From a virus: 32,685 bases of DNA. The first letter of the stretch is position 1; each line of letters starts with the position of its first letter. The notes under the pieces are model-generated. The model had not been told where the DNA came from and did no database searches. It was given only the letters and a program-made list of their open reading frames with translations. Location: positions 1-32,685 of the IMG/VR virus record IMGVR_UViG_3300043409_000032; one strand, 5' to 3'. A program made the position numbers and the translations under genes. Of this stretch, positions 5,058 through 13,518 are shown one piece after another.

Positions 5058-7146
5058 TGACGCTATTGGCTTTATTGAAAGTGAAACTGTTGAACAACGC
5101 AAACAGGCTTTGGAGGCTTATCTACGACAGCCATATGGTAATGAGGTTGAGGGTAAATCTCAAATCGTTACTGGAGAAGTGGCAGAAGCGATAGATGGTG
5201 CGCTGCCTAGCCTAGTTCGTATCTTTACAGGCTCAGACAATATCGTAGTCTTTGAGCCACAAGGCCCAAGGGATGAAGCCTCTGCCAAGCAAGCTACTGA
5301 TTATTGCAACTGGGTATTCAACAGGGATAACGAAGGCGTAGCCATTCTGCATGATTGGTTCAAAGATGCCTTGATGCAAAAGAACGGCATTGTTAAGGCT
5401 TATTGGGAAGACAAAGAAGACATTACCAAAGAGCGTTACTTTGACTTGTCTGATGACGAGTTAGCAATGCTGATGAGTGATGAGACTATGGAGATTGTCG
5501 AGCAAGATACGACAGAGTTCCCAATATTTGACCCAATGGGACAGCCAGTTGTAGACCCTATGGGTATGCCTGTGATGGGTGCTACACACAATGTTGTGGT
5601 GCAGCAAAAGAAGAAATCAGGCAAAGTAACGATTGAGAACGTACCCCCAGAGGAGTTCTTGATTAGCAAGAAGGCTAGAACTATTGCTGACTCACCTTTC
5701 GTAGCCCATCGTCAGATGTTAACTCGTAGCACCTTAATTGCTATGGGCTTTAACAAGAAGCAAGTAGAAGGCTTGCAGATGGGTGATGCTTTAGCGTACA
5801 CACCAGAGCGTGTGGCTCGTTACGCAGCAGGTGAGCAACCTTACCAAACGCAGACTGATGACCCTGCGATGCAAGAGATTGAAGTCTTTGAGTGCTACGT
5901 CAAGACCGACTTAGATGGCAAAGGCATTGCTGCATTGGTTCAAGTGTTCTACGCTTCAAACGAGATTCTTGAGGATGCCAAGGGTAAGGAAATGGTTGAG
6001 GAGGTTGACTATGTTCCTTTCCACTCAATCTGTCCTATTCCAATTCCGCACAAGTTCTTTGGTAACTCGTTGGCTGACAGAACAGTTGACCTACAGTTAA
6101 TCAAGACTACTATTACTCGTCAGATGTTGGATAACTTATATCTGACAAACAATGCTCGTGTGGTTGCCATCGAAGGACAGGTCAACATTGACGATTTGTT
6201 GACTTCTACAGCAGGTGGTGTTATTCGTGCCAAGTCTCCTAATGCTGTTCAACAGTTAGTTGTTCAAAACGTGGCTTCTCAGGCTTTCCCAATGCTTCAA
6301 TACTTGGACACAATCCAGTCTAAGCGTACAGGCGTGTCTGATGCCTCACAAGGGCTAGACCCATCTGTTTTACAGAACGTGACAGCAGCAGCAGTAGCTT
6401 CTATGCAACAAGCTGGCGCAGGTAAGATTGAACTAATGGCTCGAATCTTTGCTGAGACAGGCGTTAAGTCTTTGTTTAAGGGTATCTTGCATCTCTTGTG
6501 CAAGTACCAAGACAAGGCTCGTTTGGTGCGTATGCGTGGTGAGTTCGTAGAGTTTGACCCTAGAACATGGGCTAACCAATACGATGTTTCCATAAACGTG
6601 GGATTAGGCGCAGGGAATCGTCAAGAGCAGATGGCTATGTTGTCTATGGTTCTTGCTAAACAAGAGCAGTTGATTGGTCAGTACGGCCCTGCTAATCCTT
6701 ACGTTTCTCCTGCTCAGTATCGTGGCACATTGGGACGCATGGTTGAGATTGCAGGGTTCAAAGATAGTGCTGAGTTCTACAAAGCGATTACGCCAGAGCA
6801 AGACCAGATGCTTTCTAATCCTCCTCCACAGCAACAGCAGATGCCCCCAGAAGTACAGGCATTGATGGCTAGAACACAGGCTGAGATACAAGCTAACCAA
6901 GCTAAAGCACAAGCTGATATGCAGATGCAACAACAGCAGATGCAGATTGACATGGAGATGGCGCAACAGAAGGCGGCTCTTGAGATGCAGTTATTGCGTG
7001 AAAAAGAAGGTGCTAAGTTGCAACTAGAGCGTGAGAAACAACAGGCTTACTTTGCATTGAAGCAACAAGAGTTTGAAGCAGAAGCACAATTGAAAGCAAT
7101 GAAGATTGGTGCTGGCATTACATCCAACGTAGAGATTAGAGGTTAA
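5014..7146 (+). CDS. Portal protein, P22-like
   Basis: A 710-residue portal. The N-terminal region (EAYLRQPYGNEVEGKSQIVTGEVAEAIDGALPSLVRIF... at residues 29-67) and the mid-domain PPEEFLISKKA and FHSICPIPIPHKFFGNSLAD match the P22-type portal family, and 710 residues is close to P22 gp1 (725). Residues 590-695 are a Gln/Met/Ala-rich coiled coil, equivalent to the helical barrel of the P22 portal that reaches into the DNA. The protein forms the dodecameric vertex used for packaging and ejection. It follows terL as usual and is spaced two bases from the next gene. An Asp/Met/Pro-rich insertion lies at about residues 170-190. Confidence 0.92.
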   Translation: MEQNELKSILQAEIDDAIGFIESETVEQRKQALEAYLRQPYGNEVEGKSQIVTGEVAEAIDGALPSLVRIFTGSDNIVVFEPQGPRDEASAKQATDYCNWVFNRDNEGVAILHDWFKDALMQKNGIVKAYWEDKEDITKERYFDLSDDELAMLMSDETMEIVEQDTTEFPIFDPMGQPVVDPMGMPVMGATHNVVVQQKKKSGKVTIENVPPEEFLISKKARTIADSPFVAHRQMLTRSTLIAMGFNKKQVEGLQMGDALAYTPERVARYAAGEQPYQTQTDDPAMQEIEVFECYVKTDLDGKGIAALVQVFYASNEILEDAKGKEMVEEVDYVPFHSICPIPIPHKFFGNSLADRTVDLQLIKTTITRQMLDNLYLTNNARVVAIEGQVNIDDLLTSTAGGVIRAKSPNAVQQLVVQNVASQAFPMLQYLDTIQSKRTGVSDASQGLDPSVLQNVTAAAVASMQQAGAGKIELMARIFAETGVKSLFKGILHLLCKYQDKARLVRMRGEFVEFDPRTWANQYDVSINVGLGAGNRQEQMAMLSMVLAKQEQLIGQYGPANPYVSPAQYRGTLGRMVEIAGFKDSAEFYKAITPEQDQMLSNPPPQQQQMPPEVQALMARTQAEIQANQAKAQADMQMQQQQMQIDMEMAQQKAALEMQLLREKEGAKLQLEREKQQAYFALKQQEFEAEAQLKAMKIGAGITSNVEIRG

Positions 7147-7148
7147 TC

Positions 7149-7880
7149 ATGGCTACTACACCTGCATATTTTTTAAATAACCCAGATGTCGCTAATGCGT
7201 ATAAAGTAAATACGTATGGCTTAACTCCACAAGAGTTTGCTGATACTCACTTTGCTCTTTATGGTGGAGGAGAACAAAGGGCTGCGCCCTCTTTTGTTGA
7301 AGCTATTACTAGCGGTAATCTCTCTACATTGCCAGCATACTTTAAACAAAACCAAGATGTATCACAAGGTTATTTAAAAAATACTTATGGTTTAACACCT
7401 GAAGAATTTGCAGCGGCTCACTATGCAAAATTTGGTGGCCCACTAGAGCAAAGAGCAAGCCCAACTGTAGTTACGGCAATTACAAGTGGTGATTTATCTT
7501 CATTGCCAAAATACTTCCAAGACAATCCTGATGTTGCAACAAGTTATTTAAATAATACGTATGGCTTAACTCCACAAGAGTTTGCAGATACACATTACAC
7601 AAAATTTGGTCAGTATGAACAACGTATTTCACCAACAGGTGCGCCAGCAATAATTCCGCCAGCAACAACTACGACAACAGCAGTACCTGTGGGTCAGTTT
7701 AGAGAGTTGTTTCCTGCGTTCTCTGAATCTAAGCGTTTGGCTGGTGAGATGGTTGCTAATCGTCCATCTATGGAAAGCATTATTGCAATGTTGCAAGGTC
7801 AAGGTCAGCAAACTCCAGCCGCAGTAGCAGGTCAAGCTACACCTAGTCTGTCTAATGTCTTAAACACAATTAGCAGGTAA
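7149..7880 (+). CDS. Triple-repeat structural-module protein
   Basis: A 243-residue protein with three copies of a 57-58-residue repeat at residues 6-44, 63-102 and 121-159, each reading xYFxxNxDVxxxYxxNTYGLTPxEFAxxHyxxFG...EQR, linked by AITSGxLSxLP. The C-terminal third is Thr/Pro-rich then helical. The GLTPxEFAxxHY unit recurs in phage and bacterial surface proteins of the DUF4214-like kind, as I recall, but no function is assigned. Between portal and scaffold, it could be a minor virion protein. Repeats 1 and 3 share a 32-base identical stretch while repeat 2 has diverged. Confidence 0.75.
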   Translation: MATTPAYFLNNPDVANAYKVNTYGLTPQEFADTHFALYGGGEQRAAPSFVEAITSGNLSTLPAYFKQNQDVSQGYLKNTYGLTPEEFAAAHYAKFGGPLEQRASPTVVTAITSGDLSSLPKYFQDNPDVATSYLNNTYGLTPQEFADTHYTKFGQYEQRISPTGAPAIIPPATTTTTAVPVGQFRELFPAFSESKRLAGEMVANRPSMESIIAMLQGQGQQTPAAVAGQATPSLSNVLNTISR

Positions 7881-7887
7881 TATTTAT

Positions 7888-8886
7888 ATGAAATACGAAG
7901 AACTAATGAGTTTAGTAGGTGGAGGCAATCCACAAAGTGCTTCATACCAAGATATTATTTCTGGAATACAAAGCCAGTATCGTCCACAGACACAGTTTGC
8001 GCCTACTACTTCATTGTTGGATACGCTTGGTGAGCAACTTCCAGAACAACGTGGCGTGGCTTATGGTGCGTTGTTACAAGCACAGGGGCCAAGAAAGATA
8101 ACCCCAATTGATATATCTAAGTACACAACTGCCCCAGATTCAACTGGTTTATCTGGCTTTGATTTAGGTGGTGGTGTGGGTGGAGATTCTGCTCCCTCTG
8201 CTTCAATTGGTGGCACAGGTTTTTCAATCAATGAAAATGGTGTAGCAGTTGCAAATACAGTAAGCCAAGCATTAGCTATTGCTTTTGGTATTGCTACAAA
8301 TACACCTACAAGTTTAGCTGCACAAGTAATTAACTCACATAATGTAGCCGCAGCAGCAGCCGCCAACGCCGCCATAGCCGCAGCCAATGCAGATAGCATA
8401 GCTACTGGTGGCGCAACTGCTACATCAGGAGTTAGTGGGACAGGAGTTTCAGCCGCAGCCGCAGGAACAGCCGCTGCCGCAGCCGCTAGTGCATCGGGTG
8501 CATCAGATGCCGCAGCGGGAGCAGCGGGTCAAGCAGCCGCTGATGCAGTAGTTGGTGGTGCTTCAGCATCTGATGCCGCAGCCGCAGGTGCTGCCGCAGC
8601 CGCAGCCGCAGATAGTGGTGGTGGCGGTGGTGGTGATAGTGGTGGTGGTGGCGGTGGTGATAGTGGTAGTGCGGGCGTTGGTGTCGGTGAATTTGCCAAT
8701 GGCGGTCTAGTCACTATGAACAGATTGATGGGTTCTAACCCAATTGGTCAAGACGATGGATATGCCTCATTGCAATCTGGTGAATACGTTATTAAGAAAA
8801 ACGCTGTAGATAAGTATGGTGAGGATTTCCTTGGGTTACTTAACTCTGGAAAACTTACAAAGAAGCAAATTAACTCTCTTTTATGA
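7888..8886 (+). CDS. Ala/Gly-rich low-complexity protein with tape-measure-like C-terminal motif
   Basis: A 332-residue protein in three parts: an ordinary N-terminus (1-95), a low-complexity centre (about 150-265) of polyalanine and DSGGGGGG repeats, and a C-terminal domain, GQDDGYASLQSGEYVIKKNA to the end. Its 'G..V/N G.. D.. A.LQSGEYVI' pattern resembles the C-terminal motif of many tail tape-measure and internal virion proteins. No signal peptide or clear membrane helix is present. Position between the triple-repeat protein and scaffold suggests a minor capsid or ejected protein. The centre may act as a flexible spacer. Its stop overlaps the next ATG (ATGA). Confidence 0.7.
   Translation: MKYEELMSLVGGGNPQSASYQDIISGIQSQYRPQTQFAPTTSLLDTLGEQLPEQRGVAYGALLQAQGPRKITPIDISKYTTAPDSTGLSGFDLGGGVGGDSAPSASIGGTGFSINENGVAVANTVSQALAIAFGIATNTPTSLAAQVINSHNVAAAAAANAAIAAANADSIATGGATATSGVSGTGVSAAAAGTAAAAAASASGASDAAAGAAGQAAADAVVGGASASDAAAAGAAAAAAADSGGGGGGDSGGGGGGDSGSAGVGVGEFANGGLVTMNRLMGSNPIGQDDGYASLQSGEYVIKKNAVDKYGEDFLGLLNSGKLTKKQINSLL
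8611..8658 (+). repeat. Tandem 24-bp repeat encoding DSGGGGGG twice
   Basis: Two consecutive 24-base units (8611-8634 and 8635-8658) each encode Asp-Ser-Gly6, followed by a partial third (GATAGTGGT). They differ only in which glycine codon is GGC. The block follows a GCC/GCA polyalanine stretch (8346-8610). Such tracts expand and contract by slippage. Confidence 0.85.
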
Positions 8887-9125
8887 CCGATAAAGCAATC
8901 TTGGCGCAATGGGCTAAAAACCTATTAAATGATGATTTCTTTAAAGAAGTCATAGATAACTTGAAAAAAGAACAGATTAGTGTAATAATTAACACAAGTG
9001 CAGAAGAATGTGATAAGCGTGAAGATGCTTATCGGCACATCAAATCTATTGAACTAATTACAGGACACCTAGAAGGCATAGCCTCGGAAACTGTGATTAA
9101 AGAGAAGAAGTGGAAGATTCTTTAG
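8883..9125 (+). CDS. Small helical phage protein (80 aa), unknown
   Basis: An 80-residue charged, helical protein (MTDKAILAQWAKNLLNDDFF...) overlapping the previous stop as ATGA. The sequence AKNLLNDDFFKEVIDNLKKE and the second helix EDAYRHIKSIELITGHLEGI look like a short helical hairpin. I recall similar 80-90-residue proteins just before scaffold genes in podoviruses of this type, without known function. It ends at the first of two small hairpins that precede the scaffold gene. Confidence 0.7.
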   Translation: MTDKAILAQWAKNLLNDDFFKEVIDNLKKEQISVIINTSAEECDKREDAYRHIKSIELITGHLEGIASETVIKEKKWKIL

Positions 9126-9160
9126 GGTTTACCCTAACCTCCGTCCAGAAGGTTTCTGGC
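9122..9160. other. Two small hairpins ahead of the scaffold gene
   Basis: TTAGGGT at 9122-9128 pairs with ACCCTAA at 9131-9137 and includes the preceding stop codon. A few bases on, CCAGA pairs with TCTGG (about 9145-9160). There is no T-tract, so they are not standard terminators. They could protect the mRNA 5' of the scaffold-capsid segment after processing. Confidence 0.45.
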
Positions 9161-9177
9161 GATTATTGAGATGACAA

Positions 9178-10101
9178 ATGGAAAACACCAACCCTAATGG
9201 GAGTGAAAGCCTAGATGTAAACCAAGCCGCTTCAGCGTTTGAAAGTCTGATGGGTGATTCTGAGGAAGCTGACAACAGCCAAGCCGAGGGTCAAACAGAG
9301 GAAGTTCAAGAGACTGACGAAGTTGAGTATTCAGAGGAATCTGATGAGCCTAAGCCAAGATATAAAGTCAAGGCATCTGGTGAGGAAGTCGAAGTAGAAC
9401 TAGACGAACTTATCAAGGGTTATCAACAAGGTACGGACTACACTAAGAAGTCTCAGGCTCTAGCTGAACAGCGTAAGGCGATTGAAGCTGAACGTGGTCA
9501 TTTAGAGCAAGTGAAACAAGAGCGACAGGCATACGCCCAGAAGTTGCAAGCGTTGGATAGCTTCCTTACGCAGCAACATCAGGGTGTGGACTTAGAAGTT
9601 TTAAAGGAAACAGACCCTATCGGTTATGCGGTAGCGGTGGCTGACCAGAGTCAACGTGAGAAACAGTTAGCAGTAGTCAGGAATGAACAGCAACGCATTG
9701 CCCAACAGCAACAAGCCGAGCAACAATCCCAACTGCAAAACCATCTCCGTCAAGAATCTGAGAAGCTAGTTAGTCTGATTCCTGAGTTAGCGACACCACA
9801 GGGTGATGCGGTTCGGAAACAAATCCGTGACTATGCGAAATCTGTAGGGTGGACTGACCAAGAACTTAGTTCCGTGTATGACAGTCGTGCTGTGAATACC
9901 TTGTATAAGGCAATGAAGTATGAGCAACTTCAAAAGAGCAAACCAGAGTTGAATAAAAAACTTCAGTCTGCTCCTAAGATGATGCGTTCTGGTACTTCAG
10001 TTCCCCAAGCTAAGTCTTCACAAGACAAACAGGTAATGCAAAGGTTGCGTGAGACAGGAAAAGTTACTGACGCAGCAAAAGCATTTGAACGATTTTTATA
10101 A
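9178..10101 (+). CDS. Capsid scaffolding protein
   Basis: A 307-residue acidic-then-helical protein immediately before the capsid gene, the classic scaffold position. Residues 1-60 are strongly acidic and disordered (SEEADNSQAEG, EESDEP), followed by a small YKVKASGEEVEVELDELIKG segment seen in podovirus scaffolds. Residues 95-195 are a Gln/Glu/Arg-rich coiled coil, and the C-terminus is basic. Scaffolds co-assemble with the capsid protein and leave or are cleaved before packaging. No protease motif is visible, so it is probably a pure scaffold. Confidence 0.85.
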   Translation: MENTNPNGSESLDVNQAASAFESLMGDSEEADNSQAEGQTEEVQETDEVEYSEESDEPKPRYKVKASGEEVEVELDELIKGYQQGTDYTKKSQALAEQRKAIEAERGHLEQVKQERQAYAQKLQALDSFLTQQHQGVDLEVLKETDPIGYAVAVADQSQREKQLAVVRNEQQRIAQQQQAEQQSQLQNHLRQESEKLVSLIPELATPQGDAVRKQIRDYAKSVGWTDQELSSVYDSRAVNTLYKAMKYEQLQKSKPELNKKLQSAPKMMRSGTSVPQAKSSQDKQVMQRLRETGKVTDAAKAFERFL

Positions 10102-10119
10102 ATTTTGGAGTATTAAATT

Positions 10120-11070
10120 ATGGCTACCTATCAAACATATACCGCAATCGGTATGAGAGAAGACCTTTCGGATGTTATCTACTCGATTTCACCAACAGAT
10201 GTTCCATTTATGTCGTCTATCGGCAAGACTAAGGCAACTGCTGTTTTGCACGAGTGGCAGACAGACAGCTTGGCTGCTGCAACTTTAGACAACTTCACAG
10301 TTGAGGGCGCAACAGCATCTGACGCTACTATGTCTCCAACAACTCGTGTTGGCAACCGCACCCAGATTGCACAGAAAACTATCAAGATTTCTGGCACTTT
10401 GCAGTCAGTTGACAAGGCTGGCCGCAAATCAGAAAAAGCCTATCAACTGGCTAAAGCATCCAGCGAAATTAAGCGGGACATGGAAACTACCTTGTTGAGC
10501 AATCAAGTTGCTGCCAACGGCAATTCTTCTACTGCTCGTAAATTGGGTGGTCTGCAAGCATGGTTGAATTCTAACTATGATGGCGGTACTTCTGGTGTTG
10601 CTGGCGACTTGGGTACTACTGCTCGTACAGATGGTACAAACCGCACTTTCACAGAGGCAATCTTGCAAACTGTTGTTAAAGAAGTTTACGCTTCTGGTGG
10701 CAATCCTAAAGTATTGATGGTTAACCCTGCTCACAAGCAGTTGGTTTCTGCCTTTACTGGTATTGCTGCACAGCGTTTCATGGCCCCAAGCAATGCGCCT
10801 ACAACCATAATTTCGGCTGCGGACGTTTACCTGTCAGATTTCGGTGCAATCTCAATTGTTCCCAACCGTTTTATGACCTCCACTAACTCATGTGGCGAAA
10901 CAGCGTTTATCCTTGACCCTGACATGGCTGCTATCGCTTATCTGCGTCCTTTCCAGACCAACGAGTTGGCTGTTACTGGCGACAATGAGTCTACACAGTT
11001 GTTGGCTGAGTACACCTTGGAAGTAAAAAACCAAGCTGCTCACGGCATTTTGGCTGACTTGACACCTTAA
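10120..11070 (+). CDS. Major capsid protein, SU10-type (DUF5309)
   Basis: A 316-residue capsid protein. The N-terminus MATYQTYTAIGMREDLSDVI followed by ISPTDVPFMSSIGK, and the middle GNRTQIAQKTIKISGTLQ, are typical of the DUF5309/SU10 capsid family with an HK97 fold. The region ALVKxLMVNPAHKQLVSAF-like (about 200-215) would be the A-domain and the end is a beta-rich ELxxxGDNESTQLLAEYTLE stretch. GGAG lies ten bases before the ATG and the gene is followed by its own strong terminator, consistent with high expression. No separate decoration gene is obvious unless it is the next ORF. Confidence 0.93.
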   Translation: MATYQTYTAIGMREDLSDVIYSISPTDVPFMSSIGKTKATAVLHEWQTDSLAAATLDNFTVEGATASDATMSPTTRVGNRTQIAQKTIKISGTLQSVDKAGRKSEKAYQLAKASSEIKRDMETTLLSNQVAANGNSSTARKLGGLQAWLNSNYDGGTSGVAGDLGTTARTDGTNRTFTEAILQTVVKEVYASGGNPKVLMVNPAHKQLVSAFTGIAAQRFMAPSNAPTTIISAADVYLSDFGAISIVPNRFMTSTNSCGETAFILDPDMAAIAYLRPFQTNELAVTGDNESTQLLAEYTLEVKNQAAHGILADLTP

Positions 11071-11084
11071 TCTAAGGTAACTCT

Positions 11085-11122
11085 AAAATGCCTCAGACTT
11101 AAACCTCTGGGGCATTTTCTTT
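11085..11122 (+). terminator. Rho-independent terminator after the capsid gene
   Basis: A 13-bp stem with one G-T pair: AAAATGCCTCAGA at 11085-11097 pairs with TCTGGGGCATTTT at 11106-11118, with an eight-base loop, followed by CTTTTCT. It lies 15 bases after the capsid stop codon and should reduce transcription into the head-tail genes. Confidence 0.9.
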
Positions 11123-11148
11123 TCTACTCAAACTGATAGAATTAGGCT

Positions 11149-11463
11149 ATGCAAAACCCTAACAACTTTCGTGAAACTGCTGTCCATGCTGATGGTGAGG
11201 GCGGTATCGTTATTCAAACTCGTCAGGATGTTACTGACATTGTTGAGCAGAATAAAAAAGAATATAACTCGTATGACGAGAGAGCAAGATGGTCTGACCA
11301 ATTGTTTGGCAATAAGGTTGCATCTATTCCTATGACAGTCATTGATGACTTGAACAAAGCTGGAATCATGCGTGGGTTTGCTGTTCTTGATGACAAGCGT
11401 TTTGCTGCTTGGTTAAATGACCCAATGAATCGTGCATGGCGCACTAGAACAGGAGTTGTATGA
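11149..11463 (+). CDS. Head/connector-associated protein (104 aa)
   Basis: A 104-residue protein between capsid and adaptor. The segment KKEYNSYDERARWSD, then VASIPMTVIDDLNKAGI and RFAAWLNDPMNRAWRTRTG, is a pattern I recall in small virion-module proteins of many podoviruses in exactly this position. It is soluble, mixed charge, without cysteines. Its ATG has only a weak ribosome site (TTAGGCT). Its 3' end overlaps the adaptor start as ATGA, so the two are coupled. It may be a head-completion or minor capsid protein; no biochemical role is known to me. Confidence 0.75.
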   Translation: MQNPNNFRETAVHADGEGGIVIQTRQDVTDIVEQNKKEYNSYDERARWSDQLFGNKVASIPMTVIDDLNKAGIMRGFAVLDDKRFAAWLNDPMNRAWRTRTGVV

Positions 11464-12080
11464 GTTTTACTACCTATGCTGAACTACAGACAACTATTGC
11501 AGAATACTTGGCTCGTACAGACCTAACGACTCAGATTCCAGACTTTATCCGTTTGGCAGAAGTGCGCTTACGCAGAGACTTGCGTATTCGCCAGATGTTA
11601 ACTTCTACAACGCTGACCTGCACATCAGGAACAGCTACAGTTACTATCCCATCTGACTTCTTAGAAATAAAAGATTTTGTGGTTGCAGGTAATCCAGTAT
11701 TTCCATTGAACTATGAATCTCCGTCTTTGTTCTCTCGTAACTCACGAAGCATGGACGCAGGTAAGCCATTGGATTACACAGTCTTGTCTACCACATTTAA
11801 GTTAGCACCTATTCCTGATAGCAACTACACATTAAACCTTGTGTATTCTGCTGCGCCTACGTTCTTGAGTACATCGAATACAAGCAATACATTTTTGACT
11901 GTTTGTCCTGATTTGCTTTTGTACTCTGCTTTGCTTGAGGCAGAGCCTTACTTGATGAATGATGCTCGTATTAACACATGGGGAACTATGTTTGATAGGG
12001 CTATGAGTTCATTGACTCGCTCTGACGAGAAGGGTCAATTCTCTGGCGTTCCAATAGCAATGCGTAACACATACATCTGA
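11460..12080 (+). CDS. Head-tail adaptor protein (SU10/P22 gp4-like)
   Basis: A 206-residue protein with the typical adaptor N-terminus SFTTYAELQTTIAEYLARTDL, then IPDFIRLAEVRLRRDLRIRQ, helical, followed by a beta-rich centre TIPSDFLEIKDFVV and a C-terminal helix ending in PIAMRNTYI. This order matches phage adaptor proteins that ring the portal (SU10 adaptor, P22 gp4 role) and receive the nozzle. The P22 gp4 muramidase activity cannot be inferred here. It lies between the connector ORF and the nozzle gene. Confidence 0.82.
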   Translation: MSFTTYAELQTTIAEYLARTDLTTQIPDFIRLAEVRLRRDLRIRQMLTSTTLTCTSGTATVTIPSDFLEIKDFVVAGNPVFPLNYESPSLFSRNSRSMDAGKPLDYTVLSTTFKLAPIPDSNYTLNLVYSAAPTFLSTSNTSNTFLTVCPDLLLYSALLEAEPYLMNDARINTWGTMFDRAMSSLTRSDEKGQFSGVPIAMRNTYI

Positions 12081-12081
12081 T

Positions 12082-13518
12082 ATGCCTACACAAAGAATAC
12101 AACTAGGTGAGTGGATGCCTGACCAATCAGGTATTACTGGCGCATTGACTGACGCTAAAAATGTAGTGTCTCAGGCTGTGGGTTATGGCCCTTTCCCTAG
12201 TCCTGTAGCGTTTACTAGTACTGCTACCGAAGACCTAGTGTCTTTGTACGCTGCCAAGAATCCAGACTCGACAACCCAATTGTTTACTTCTGGCGCATCT
12301 AAGATTTTTACAGTAGATGGCGTAGGCGCATTGACTCAAGTCAAGACAGGGATGACTACTGGAATTAACGATAGGGTTAGATTTACTCAGTTTGGTAAAC
12401 GAGTAATTACTACAAACAATGCTGATGTATTGCAATCATGGACGTTAGGAACTTCTACTTCATTTGCTAATTTAAGTGCATCTGCACCGATAGCTAAATT
12501 TATTACTGTGGTGCGTGACTTTGTTGTTTGCGCTAATACGTTAGAAACGACACAACAGCAGTATCGTGTCAGATGGTCTGCAATCAATGATGAGACAGAT
12601 TGGGTAGAGAATGTAAACACACAGTCTGATTATCAGGACATTCCTGATGGTGGGCAGATTGTGGGAATCCGTGGTGGTGAGTTTGGCTTGGTGTTCTTAG
12701 AAAGAGCCATTAGCCGAATGACCTATGTTGGGACTCCTTTCATATTTCAGTTTGACAACATCTCTCGTAATAAGGGATGTATGGTTGCGGGTTCTATTGC
12801 TCAGTACCAAGGCGTTACATTCTTCCTATCGGATGATGGTTTCTATTTGTGTGATGGTCAGACTGTTCAGTCAATTGGTAGCGAGAAGGTTGACCGATTC
12901 TTTATTGATGACGCATCAGAATCTGACTATGGAACTATGTCTGCTGCCGTTGACCCTATTCGCAAACTGGTTATTTGGAACTATGTAGCTACAGACGGAA
13001 ATCGTAAACTAATCATTTACAACTTTGCTACAAAAAGATGGACTTATGCAGACGCAGGTACTGACTACTTGTCTGAGGCATCTACGACTGCTGTAACTTT
13101 AGAACAATTGGATAGCATTAACGCATCTATTGACGCATTGACAACAAGTCTTGACTCACGCCTTTATGTGGGGGGTAAGTATTTCCTTGGAGGTACGCTA
13201 GGCGCAAAGGTTTACACATACACAGGTCAGCCCCTTACAGGCGTAATTTCTACTGGGGACATTGATTTGGGTGGGCCATCCGTGGTCACTTTGGCTCGTC
13301 CATTGGTAGACAATGGTTCTGCAACAGTTGCTATAGCTTCTCGCACATTGTTAAGCCAAGACGTTACCTTTGGTACTGCGGTGGCTGCTGACTCAGACAA
13401 CAGGGTTTCTTTGCGTAGCGCAGGGCGTTACCATCGTATCCAAGTTGTTCCTACTGGTGCAGATTGGAAGAACGCTGTAGCCGTGGATGTTGACGTTGTT
13501 GGTCAAGGGGTTCGCTAA
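12082..13518 (+). CDS. Tail nozzle / stabilisation protein (P22 gp10-like)
   Basis: A 478-residue beta-rich protein, close in length to P22 gp10 (472). The N-terminus RIQLGEWMPDQSG...LTDAKNVVSQAVGYGPFP is typical of nozzle proteins, and the centre has beta-propeller-like repeats (FTQFGKRVITTNN, VGIRGGEFGLVFLERAISRM, ISRNKGCMVAGSIAQYQGVT, YLCDGQTVQSIGSEKVDRFF). Nozzle proteins sit under the adaptor, close the channel and hold the DNA in before ejection. The C-terminal 110 residues form a separate beta domain. Its TAA overlaps the next gene's ATG. Confidence 0.82.
   Translation: MPTQRIQLGEWMPDQSGITGALTDAKNVVSQAVGYGPFPSPVAFTSTATEDLVSLYAAKNPDSTTQLFTSGASKIFTVDGVGALTQVKTGMTTGINDRVRFTQFGKRVITTNNADVLQSWTLGTSTSFANLSASAPIAKFITVVRDFVVCANTLETTQQQYRVRWSAINDETDWVENVNTQSDYQDIPDGGQIVGIRGGEFGLVFLERAISRMTYVGTPFIFQFDNISRNKGCMVAGSIAQYQGVTFFLSDDGFYLCDGQTVQSIGSEKVDRFFIDDASESDYGTMSAAVDPIRKLVIWNYVATDGNRKLIIYNFATKRWTYADAGTDYLSEASTTAVTLEQLDSINASIDALTTSLDSRLYVGGKYFLGGTLGAKVYTYTGQPLTGVISTGDIDLGGPSVVTLARPLVDNGSATVAIASRTLLSQDVTFGTAVAADSDNRVSLRSAGRYHRIQVVPTGADWKNAVAVDVDVVGQGVR

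Noticed and set aside
8061-8714. Ala/Pro-rich minus-strand ORFs
   Set aside because: They are complements of the low-complexity GCC/GGT tract and have no ribosome site.
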